NCBI GenBank assembly: GCA_040766665.1
Contig: JAXGQD010000003.1
Coordinates: 62,001 to 126,000 of the forward strand
Length of the DNA: 64,000 nt
From: JAXGQD01 sp040766665
GTDB lineage: Bacteria > Bacillota > Clostridia > Saccharofermentanales > Fastidiosipilaceae
Reading direction: 5' to 3'
Below the pieces are notes generated by a model. That model saw nothing but the letters and a program-made list of their open reading frames with translations. It made no database searches and was not told the DNA's origin. Of the stretch, positions 16,882-28,800 are shown piece after piece (position 1 is the stretch's first letter; every line of letters starts with the position of its first letter). A program made the position numbers and the translations under genes.

Positions 16882-19800
16882 CTATTTTTTCTCTCTTCTC
16901 CTGCGCACACCAAGCAAGAGTCCAGCCAGGGCAAAAGCCAAGCCGACCATTACGCCGTTGACTCCGCCCGCTTCACCGGTTCTGGGTACGGAGCTGCCAC
17001 CTGTAGGCTTGGTGCTTGTTGATGCGACTGCCGGTTCTTTAAAGATGGTCATGAGTTCCGCTTCTTTTGCCCCTATGGATAGGGTGACTGCTTTTGGCAA
17101 AACAATCGTATAGCGCGGATCTTTCGCTTCAACTCTGTATTCGCCGTAAATCAAGCCTTCCAATACCGGGAAGGGTTTGCCGGTAACGATGGTCACTTGC
17201 CTGCCTTCAGGGAGGCTGGGCCCGTAGACCGTCACCGTAACTTCACGTCCATCCGGCACTGCCTTTCCTGTTGAGTCCAGTACTTCGGCGGATACGGTCA
17301 AGCGCCCGTCCGTTTTTTCCTTAAACACCGTATGCAACTCAGCCGTTAAGTTCGTCAAGGAGAGTGTCACGGGACCCGGCAAAACGATGCTGTAATTCGG
17401 ATCATTTGCCTGTACCTTGTACTCACCGTAAGCCAATCCCTCAAGCACGGGGAAAGGCTGGCCTGTGGTAATGCTGATTTCTTTGCCTTCCGGATAGCTT
17501 GGACCGTATACCGTCACCGTGACAACTCGCCCATCGGGGACCGGCTTGCCGTCTGCGTCCAAGACTTCGGCGCTAATCGTCAGCTTCGCATCGGTTTTCT
17601 CACGGAAGATGCTATGCAGCCTGTCTTCCTTATTCACAAGAGATAACTCGACTGCCTTCGGTAAAGTGATTAGGTAGTTCGGATCTTCCGCTTCTACTCT
17701 GTATTCGCCATACTTCAGGTCTTCTAATACCGGGAAGGGCTGTCCGGTAGTGATAGTGATCTCTTTACCATCTGGGAAGCTCGGTCCAAAGACCGTAACA
17801 GTCACAACACGCCCGGCAGGTACTGGGTTGCCGGCTGCATCCAGGACTTCTGCACTGACCGTCAACTTGGCGTCAGCTTCTTCTTTAAAAACGGCGTGGA
17901 GTGTGTCTTCTTTCTTGTCCATGCTAAGCGTGACTGCCTCAGGCAAGGTGATCAGATAATTCGGATCGTCAGCAGTCACCGTATATTCACCGTATTCCAA
18001 ACCTTCCAACACAGGGAAGGGTTGACCAGTGGTGATGCTGACTTCTTTGCCTTCGGGGAAACTCGGACCGTAGACGGTGACGGTTACGACGCGTCCGGGT
18101 GGGACGGCTTGACCATCAGCATCCAGAACTTCCGCGCTCACTGTCAGTTTCCCATCGGCCTTTTCCTTAAAGACGGTGTGAAGGCTGTCTTCCTTGTTCT
18201 CAATCGAAAGCGTGACCGGATCTGGTACGGTAATCTGATAATTTGGATCAGTAGCTTTGACTGAGTATTCGCCGTATTTCAAGTCTTCTAATACCGGGAA
18301 GGGCTGTCCTGTGGTAAGCGTAAGCTCTTTTCCGTCCGGGAAGCTGGGTCCAAAGACCGTAACAGTCACAATTCGCCCGGAAGGAACCGGATTGCCAGCT
18401 GCATCGAGGACTTCTGCACTAACGGTCAGCTTGGCGTCAGCTCGCTCTTTAAAGACGGTATGAAGGTTGTCTTCCTTGTTCACAATCGACAGGGTGACTG
18501 CCTCAGGCAAAGTGATCTGGTAATTCGGATCATCAGCCATAACCGAATATTCACCGTATTTCACGTCTTCGAGCACTGGGAAAGGCTGCCCTGTGGTGAT
18601 GCTCACTTCTCTGCCTTCGGGGAAACTCGGACCGTAGACGGTGACAGTCACGACGCGTCCAGGAGGCACGGCTTGACCATCTGCATCCAGAACTTCTGCG
18701 CTCACTGTCAGTTTCGCATCGGCCTTTTCCTTAAAGACGGTGTGAAGGCTGTCATCCTTGTTCTCAATGGAAAGCGTGACCGGATCCGGTAAGGTAATCT
18801 GATAATTCGGATCAGTAGCTTCGACTGTATATTCGCCGTATTTCAAGCCTTCGAGCACAGGGAAGGGCTGGCCAGTGGTGATACTGACTTCCTGGCCTTC
18901 GGGGAAACTCGGACCGTAGACGGTGACAGTCACGACACGCCCATCAGGTACAGGATTACCCTCTACGTCCAGAACTTCCGCACTGACGGTCAACTTCGCA
19001 TCGGCCTTTTCCTTGAAAATCGTATGCAGTGTGTCTTCCTTATCCTCAATCGAAAGTGTGACTGCCTCAGGTAAACTAATCTGGTAATTCGGATCATTTG
19101 CCGTGACCGTATACTCACCGTATTTCAAGTCCTCAAGTACAGGGAAGGGTTGACCTGTGGTGATACTCACTTCATGGCCTTCCGGGAAACTCGGACCGTA
19201 GACGGTGACAGTCACGACGCGTCCGGGTGGAACAGCTTGACCATCGGCGTCCAGAACTTCCGCACTCACTGTCAGCTTCGCATCAGCCTTTTCCTTAAAG
19301 ACGGTGTGAAGGGTATCTTCCTTGTTCTCAATGGAAAGCGTGACCGGTTCAGGTAAAGTAATCTGATAATTCGGGTCATCGGCTTCGACCGTATACTCAC
19401 CGTATTTCAGATCTTCCAGCACCGGGAAGGCTTGACCTGTGGTGATACTCACTTCTCTGCCTTCGGGGAAACTCGGACCGTAGACGGTGACAGTCACGAC
19501 ACGCCCATTGGGTACAGGATTACCATCCACATCCAGAACTTCCGCACTGACGGTCAGTTTGGCGTCAGCTCGTTCTTTAAAGACAGTGTGAAGGATGTCC
19601 TCCTTGTTCTCAATTGACAGTGTGACCGGATCCGGCAAAGTGATTTGATAATCGGGATCGTCCGCCGACACCGTGTATTCACCGTAAATGAGTCCTTCAA
19701 GTACCGGGAAGGGCTGGCCTGTGGTGATGCTCACTTCTCTGCCTTCGGGGAAACTCGGACCGTAGACCGTGACGCTGACGAAGCGTCCGGGAGGCACGGC

Positions 19801-22800
19801 TAAGCCGTTTGCATCTAAAACTTCCGCGCTGACGGTCAGCTTGCCCAGCGGTCTTTCTTTCAAGGCGATATCAATATGGCCGGCTTTTTTGCCGATCGCC
19901 AATGTGACCGGTGGATCGAATTTGATAATTTCGTAATCTCTTTCGATTTCAGCTAATTGTTCGAAAGTCAGTGAATACTCACCATAGATGAGGCCGCTGC
20001 GTTCGCGCTGAATGCCGTTAACCATCTCCACGAGGCGGCCGCCGGCTTCTAGGCTTGGGCCGAACGCGCGGATGTCAAAGATACGATCATCTTCAATGAG
20101 ATTGCCTTGCGCATCGTAAACCAGAATCGTCGCGGTGAGCACTCCCAGGGCTTTTTCCTGGTTTGTGACCGTGATAACCCCATTCTTGTTGCCGGTGTGT
20201 ATCTCTACCGAAGATGAGATTGTGGTGTCGTACTCGTAGCTGTAGTCGTCTTCCTGTACGCTGTAAGTACCATACTTGATGCCATCGGCGCCGACGGGCA
20301 GGTGGATTTTGCCCGCTGTGGAAAGCGTCATACGCTCCCCTTCCTGAGCAAATTGCGGCCCGAAAACCGTGATGTTATAGCTGCGTGTGTTGTTTTGGGT
20401 GATGTCATTGCCCAAGGCATCCAATAGCACTTTTTCGATTTCCAGTGTTCCCAGCAGTTTTTCGACGTTCTTCACCTGTAAGTCAGCGAAAAGAACCGTC
20501 TCATCTTTGACAGCATCATAACCGAGGGTGACTTGAGGATTGGTCACGGTGTAGTCATCGAGGTTGTAACCGTCAGCCGGTAATTCCTCGAAGCTGTAGT
20601 GGCCAAAAAGCAAGTCATTTAAATGGATCGTGGTTCCGTCAGCAGGCAGTTTGACGATTTGGTTGTAGCCTGAAGGTCCGGTCACACGCACTTCGAAGTC
20701 CGGCGCTGCAGGGTTACTGGCACCGATGCCACCAGAAGTGTTGACTACTTGTTTGCTGAGGCTGATTTGGCCAATCTGCTTTTCGCTGTTGGTGACGTAC
20801 ACATCTTTGGCAAAACCAAATTGCGCACCTAGCTCAAGTGTCAAGTCCACTTTTGCCATATCGGTGGTCGCCTGGCTTCCATCACTGTTTAAGCTATACG
20901 AGGTCGTGTACATCGCTGTCGTATCCAGCTCGACCAAGGTGTAGCTGGCTCCGAGCGGCAGTTGCTCAAAGCTGTGGGTTTCACCGGCGGCGAGCACAAC
21001 TTGCTGTGGCGCTGCGAGTGCTTCGCTGCTTAAGAGCACGGTAAAGCGGCGTCCGTCATCGGGCAAAACATTGCCGTTGGCGTCTTTCAGTATTTTATGA
21101 ACCGTGATTTGGCCCACTGCTTTTTCCACGTTGGTCAAACTGACCTCGTGGCTCTGGTGGCGTGCATCCAGCGTGACTTCAACAAAATCAGGCATGGTAT
21201 ACAGGTCAGAGACATTTGTCGTACCTGAAACCGCTGTGTTTACTTCGCTGATGCGGTACTTCCCGAGAGGTAAATTCTGCAGCAGCTTTTCAACATTGCT
21301 GTTGCTGACAACAATATGCGTTTCAAAGTCAGCTTCCGGAACATCCGGGTAAATGGGACCTTCCACTTTGAAGCTGAACTCACGTTCATCGAGTTCCAAA
21401 AGTTCAGGATTTTCGGGGAAGAGCTTGTTGATGATGTACTGGCCGTTGTGGTCCATAATTAGTTTTTTCAAACTCAAACTTCCAACCGCTTTTTCCTTGT
21501 TCGTAATCTCGATGTCTGCCTCAGAATCTGCAAGGCTTATTTCAACCGTGCTTGACGGTAGATATTGGGCTGCTTCGTAAAGCGTGGTATCGATGTCGTC
21601 TTCGACGATACTGTAGTTGCCATAAGCAAGGTTATCCAAGGTCTTCGTTTCGCCGGCTTTCAGAACAACTTCCTGATGGTAGCCGAAAGGACCGGTTACC
21701 ACCATGACAAACTCGCGGTCGATAACCGGGTCGGGGTATGGAATTTGGCCGTCGACGTCCTTTTTGCCGTATTCATAACCGTTCGCATCCAACAAGTGCT
21801 TGGTCAAAGTCAGTTTTCCGGGACGAACCGTCTTGAAGTTATTGTGTACTTCGAGTCCGTTTTCTACCTTGTTGAAGTTAAGGGGTGTCCAGCTTTCCAC
21901 GCCGTTCGAGTCGACTTCCTTGACACTGTAGACATAGGTTTCGCCGGCAGTGGTCTTGAGTGGCATATTCGGCCAGGTCAAAGTCAGCAAAGGGGCGTCC
22001 ACGGCAAGTAACTTACGTGAATCAGCGACAAGCTCCGGCGCAGTGCCGGCTACCGCATTTTCAGGCAGGCGGTAGAGTTGCATCCAGATGTCCTCTCGTG
22101 CTCCCAGGTAAGCACCGGGGTACAGCACTGCGGATTCGGCATCGACATGCCAGGCTTTCGTGGCTTTGATTTCGCCGACAGGCGGCTCGTACTTATTCGT
22201 GATGAGGCTTGAGAATCCGCCTGTAACGGCCGTGTTTACCTGTGCTTCGAGCTGATAGCTATCGGGCAAGACTTCGACATACTGGCCGGCTTCGATTTTG
22301 CCTTCCAAAGCATAATAAGTATAGATATGTCCGTAGGTATCCGCTGCCGGTAAATCAGTGAAACTGGCTTGCCAGACCGACGGATCACCCGCTGCCGTGA
22401 GGATTTCTTCACGGACGGCTTCAACGACGGTTTCAATCTGTCCCTCTGCATTGCTCTTTTCATAGCTGCGCATGATGACGAGCGGCAGTGTCTGCGGTTT
22501 CGGATCGGGACCGTCTTCCCAGAGCTTTTCAGCTGAGAGTGTGACGATGCCGGGCGTGTAGCGATTGCTGATGATGCCGCCATTGCCCACTACGGGAATC
22601 AATGTTTGGCCACCGGGCAGGCTGAGCTCAATCGGATTGGCACCGTAGTCGGCGCTGTACCATGTAGGCACTGTCGGTTCTGTGGCGTAATAAATATAGC
22701 GCGAACTACCAGGCCCTAAGACTTCAAGGTTAGTCCACTTATAGTGGTAATAGCTTTCTAAGGAAGTATCCAAGCTCGGGTCAATCGCCGCCATATCGGC

Positions 22801-25800
22801 GGTCACATTCGTCACTTCCAAAATATATCCTGTAGCAGGTACCAATTCTAAGGGTGGATTTGGATTATCTGTTGTTGGACGCAAACGACGATAGAGTTGG
22901 AGTAAATTGGCGTTACCTGAATGAGGGTGATTCGGATCGCTTTTTCCTCCCACCCAGACTTTTGTGGCTTCATAGACCCCGTCTGTCGGTGTGAGAATAC
23001 GGTTATAAATGGTGTATTCGCGAACCGGGTTTGCGGTATCCAAAGTTACCGTAAAACTATTCCCTGAGAGCGCCGCTGCTTCTGTGCTATTGGAGGCGTA
23101 AGCCCAGTTTTCTTCGCTCTCATCTACGATTCTGGGGATGACGCGGGCATCCACACCCACGTTAATCTCATATTCCGTACCCGTATAGCGCGGCATGAAC
23201 TCACTGATGCTGTAGCTGCCGTATTTGAGGAAGACCTCTGTACTGTCCGGCTGCTCTTTATCGTAGGTGATCGTTCCCACACCGTCGCGCGGACCTTTCG
23301 GAATCTCAGGGTATTCGATTACAGGAAAATCCGAGCCTCCGGTTTTAAGGACCTGGCTGTAGCTTTGTGCTAAATCTCCACCGCTCATCTCAAAGATGAT
23401 TTCACGGGAGACGCTGTCAATCTGACCGTCCTGATCGAACATGATTTTTTTGATGACGATTTTGCCATCGCGCTTCTCTTGGTTAACAAGATTGACTCTG
23501 CCTTCTTTCGCCGTCACACTAAGCACCGCTGTGCCTGTCGTAGTGGAAGCCGTCAAGTCATAATTACTGCCACTTGTGTCTTCCACGACGGTATAAGTGC
23601 CGTACATCAGGCCGCTGATACCGTTCGTAAGATCTGTTGCATCGGGCAAAATGACGGGTAGCGCGTTATTTATAGTCAGGGTCTTGCCATCAGGATAGCT
23701 GGGTCCGGTCACCGTCACGTTGAAGTTGCGGCTCGTATCGGCAGCGATCTGGTTCCCGTCACTGTCCTTCAGAATTTTTTCAATCGTTAATTTTCCCAGA
23801 GGTTTTTCCTGGTTCACGACTTTGATGTTTGCAATGTGTGCGGTCGGATTATCCGGGTCATAAGCTTGGATGGTAACTTGGGTCGTTATGCCCGCGGTAC
23901 CGTTCACCGAAGTCGTATAATCGTCAAGATTCTCGCTGCCGTCCACGTTGATTTCTTCAATCGTGTAGGTGCCGTAACGCACTTTGGTTGCGGAACTCAT
24001 CGCGTCCACTTCATTGGTGATTTCAAAGTTACGGCTACCGGATAATTGCGGACCGGTTATTCTGACCCAGAAGCTGCGGCCATCCCAGAGCTTGGTCGTA
24101 CCATCGGCAGCCAAGACTTCTTTTGTAAGGCGTAATTCGCCGATATCCTTTTCATAGTTGGTAATGGTAATGTTCGAATTGGGGTAATTTACTGTCAAGG
24201 TTTGCGATGCCGACGTAGGGCTGTAACTCGTGTTGTAAAATTCGTTATTCGCTTCAGTCTCGGTTACGGTATAGCTACCGTAAGGCAGATCCTCAAAAAC
24301 AGCCGGATCCGTCACGCTGAATGTGCGTGTCTTGTTCGGGTAATCCGCCGGTAGATTATCTCCGGAGATGGTGACATTAAAGGGGCGGGTATCATTCCAG
24401 ACAAGTGAACCTGAAGCCGTACGTACTTGTTTATAAACAGTCAGTTTAGCGATGGCTTTTTCGCTATTCTGAATCTCAAGGGTCTGAATATCGGCCCGAT
24501 TGTCAAAGCTGAATTCAAAGCTGATTGGTCCTTGGCCTGCCCCCGTCCCCTGCACCTGTTCGGTAATAGTGGCGGGATCTTTTCCGTCACTATGGACGTA
24601 GTTGATGTCATAGCGATTGTAGGTGTTGTTATAATCAATTTCCTCTAGCGTGTAGGTACCGTATTTTAAATTACTAAAGTTACTAATATTTCCGTTGCTA
24701 TAAATACCTATCAGTATACCGTTGGGGTAACTCGGACCTGTGAGCCTATATTGGAAGTATCGGGAGTCCGTCAGTTGAACGCCGGCATTGTCCCAGAGCG
24801 TTTTGCTTACCCGCAATTTGCCCAAAGGTCTTTCCGTATTTCTGACAATGACTTCTGCTTCGCGGTTCTCAAATTGAATATCCTGAGAACCGAAGCTACT
24901 GCTGACGGAGGTGTTAGTCCGATACTGAACGCTGTAATCCGTCTGCACGATGACCTTGTTGTAATTGGCATCGGCCTGTTCGTAAACGTAATATCTACCG
25001 TACTTCAAGTCGGTCAGTGTAAAACTTTCGCCTGCTTTAAGGGAGAAGGTTTGTCCTCCTGAAATGCTGGAACCGGTAAAGCTGGGGCCAAAGACTCTGA
25101 AATAGAATTCCCGATCGTCTTGACTTAGTAGATTTCCGTTGGAATCATAGAGCTCTTTTTTGATAGTCAGTGAGCCATTGTCTTTTTCCTGGTTGGTAAA
25201 TGGCAAAAGATTCTCATTCTGCTTCACGGTACCGCTATAGGAAGCGCTGGCAGGGGTCACGTCATAGAGTGCGCTGTCCACTTCCACAACACTGTACGCT
25301 GCATTCAAAGCTAAGCCACGCACATAGGCGGTGTTACCGTTTTTCATCGTAAAGCGACCTTGCGCGTCAGGTGTCACACGAGAGCTTTCAAGCACACCTT
25401 GATTATTCACAATAATCTCTACACTGTCGGCTACGGTATAGGGCTGGCCAGCCACTTTGATTTCATAGGTAAAATCACGCTTGCCCTGTGCCTGGATGAT
25501 GCCATTTGCATTCGTTAAAACCTTCGTAATCTTTAGATCACCCAGACCATAAAGATAGCCGGCATTTCTCGTGATACGGTAGTTGCTGGTTGTCACCGTG
25601 AAAGGCGCCGTTTCATGCGTCGGACCTTGGGGATCAGCTCCTAAGAGAATGTGCGATGCGTTGGGATCGAGTACGGATGCGGTCGCGGTAGGCACGTAGT
25701 TCTCGGGTCTTTCAAAGACAAGTTTATAGTTGCCTGAGTAAAAGGCCTCCATACGGAACTTGCCGTAAATATCGGTTATTGCGGTAATCGGCGTTGTCGG

Positions 25801-28800
25801 AGTGAGCACCCCGTCGATCAGGGTATAGTTCATCGCCGGCTCCCATTCACCGGGGATGAAATTACCATTTTCATCTCGTTTTTCAATCATCAGATGGACT
25901 TTGACACCCGAGATGCCCGGCTCCACCGTACCATCTTTATAACTGTTGACATTAAAATCGCTGAAGACGGTGCCCTGAACCACCACGTTGTTGATGACCA
26001 AGCTAGAGACACGGCTTTCGGTAAATTTGCCCCCGGTGCTGACAGCGGCAGAGTTGTTCGCCTTTTGCCCATCTCTTAGATGCACATCATAAGGCGCTAT
26101 CATCGGAATGGTGAAAACGGCTCCCTGATCTTTCTTCAATTCACCTGAAGTCATCACCATTTTAATGGCTTTCACGGTCGTGTAATCGCTCACGTTGCTG
26201 ACCCAACCCGGATCAAGCGCATAGTTTTCAGGTGTTTCGTTGTTAGTCTTAGCTCGCGTGTTGTATAAAATATCGAAAGTCGCCGTTTCGGCGCTCACGG
26301 TCACCGGACCGGTCAGAGTGATAGGGAAGGCACTGCCACGCGGCGCATAGTTGCCGTTGATATCAGGCACGATGTTGTAATCACCAATATGTGGAATCAC
26401 ATCGATGACAGTTGCCGATTTGACCGGCACATCGGTCTTGTTGAGCACGTTGACATAGTAATTACCGGAACCGCCGATGTAAGTACGGCCTCCTGTACTG
26501 ACTACTGTCGTATCCAGATTGCCTTGCACGCTTTTGGTAATAATCAATTCTGCCGGAGGCATAAAAGTGAATTGTGCGGCAGCACTGGCGACCATCTCCG
26601 TCAGATTTGTGTCATCATCCAGGTCGTAGATGTCGGCTTGTGGTCTTGTACCAACCTGTATTTGCTGCACCTGATCCGTGGCACTTGGCTTCGCGTTATT
26701 TTCCCAAATGGCGTAAGCCTGGTTGGTGTTCAAACCCGGTGTGGTTGTCATTGTCGTGACGATTTCAAAAGAGAGGTTTATATAGTAATTAGTACTATAT
26801 GCTTTATAGCTACTGATAGAGGCAAAGTCCCAGATTAATGCCGTACGGCTGGTCCCTTTATAGTTAGGGACAATTTCCGGTTCTTTACTGGCCAATACAT
26901 AATTATTATCAGGATTTCCGGTGGAATTGGTAAAATACACGGAGCCCGGCACATATTCCACGTTTTCCGGTAAGAGGTCTACAAATCGCAGCCCGTTGAT
27001 AGGATCGGGCGGCATAAGCGGGTTGCTCGAAAGCTCCACGAGTGAGAGCGTGACACGCGCTTTTTGGTTATAGAACAACGTCGGATTAGTCGGACTTATG
27101 GATTTATTAAACTGCAGCTTTGGTTCATAGGGGCGCAGATAGACAGTCCCTTGTGCCTTAACCGTTGAATCGGTCACATCAAAGCCATCCCAACCGTAAG
27201 TGGCCTGGGCATAGTTTCGTAAATAGTTACTTGAAGTCGAAGTGGTGCTGTAGCTGACTTCTTCAGGACTATGAAATTTTGCATAAACATAGATACTGAT
27301 GCGCTCTTGCGGTGGAATAAGGGTGCCCTCTTGCGTCAGCACACGAATTTTTTTCGTACCGTCAGGGATGTTTCTCAGTACTGTACTGTCTGAGGTCAGG
27401 TGGTTCTCTGCGATTACACCCAAGATTTGATCGTTGGCATCCAAGGCAAGAATACGCAGACGTCCGCTGCCCGCTTCACCGTCAGGGCCGATTAATTTAT
27501 TCGTGTAATAGGGGTAAATACTGATACCGGTATAGGACAGTCTGGGATCCAAATCAAAATCATCCAAGGCCACGTCTTTCATGTACATATCCGTGTTTGG
27601 ATTTTGCATTACCACATTGAAGCGGATTTCCGTATCACGTTTAGCCGTTAGCTGATCTGCGATATATAGTGGTGTTCCGCTCTTCGAGATACTCCCTTTG
27701 GGGACACTGACATTAAAGAAGAGCTTCAAGTCGTCGGTCAAGCTCACACTACCGTTGTCGAATTCATTGGGCAAACCATTTTTGGGTGTCAAAATGACTT
27801 CTGCACTATTGCTTGTCGAAGTTGCGGTATAAGGATAATCAGGAAAGCTCAGATACAAGGGCGCTAACAAATCAACAACACCGTTGGTTGCATAGACGAT
27901 GGTATCCGTTGTCTTTGTATAGGTCACCTGAGTGGTGCTACCCTCCACATAAGACCAACCCGGGTTCACGGCGGGGTCAAACACTGCCCCTTCAGGCAAG
28001 GTGTCCGTAATCGTAATCGGATTATACATACGCACACCATAGACGTTCTGAGTACTATAAGCTTGCGTTAATTTAAAATCAAAGCGTTGTAGTGCTGCAC
28101 CGTCTGCATCAATCAAGCCATCGTTGTTCTGATCAAATCCGCCAAAAGCGCGGTTTGTAGTCGTATAGTCTACATAACGGTTTATCGCGTGATATTTTCT
28201 TAGAGTGGGTCTGATGGCATGGTAAGTAAAACTGCCAGTCACCGGCTCCGTCACTTGGGCAAAACCACCCTGGCCGTCCGGCTCAACGACCGTCACATTA
28301 AACTTGAGTTCATAGTTATCAGGCGTATAAAAAGTCTGAGTCACCACTTCCAAAGGAATTGCGAGTGTTTGGCCGGCAATAAGTGAACGGTAGTAGTAAT
28401 CAACGCCGATGATTTTATTATTGCTGTCGTAAATGTATTCTTTGGCATCTGCAGAACTCAAATCGGAGGCATTAAGCTTACTGACATAGGTGTTGTCTTC
28501 CAGCATGAAACGAATGCGGCCATCCGTGATGGTCCCTGAACCGCCCACCTTGTTGTAATCAATATAAAAAGGGGCCGGTTGAGCAATCAGATAGTCCCAT
28601 TTCGTCTCATTAGGATAAGGACGGAAACTCATTTCAACAGAAGGATCCAGCGATTTGAATGTGTAGGCCCCATTTTGCGTGGCAAGCACCGTCGCTCCGG
28701 CTTTCAATTCCGAACTCAGCGCGATGGTCGAGTTTTCAGGGATTCCTGTTTTGGAGGAAAAGTAGATCGGTAATGAGATGTCAGCACCGGCCGGTATGCC

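Noticed and set aside
17032..19851. CRISPR-like regular repeats
   Set aside because: The 282-bp period is in frame, encodes conserved protein modules and has no short identical repeats with unique spacers.
21565..22011. Plus-strand open frames within the giant surface-protein gene
   Set aside because: Many similar frames appear across the gene, repeat with its modules and have no family resemblance.
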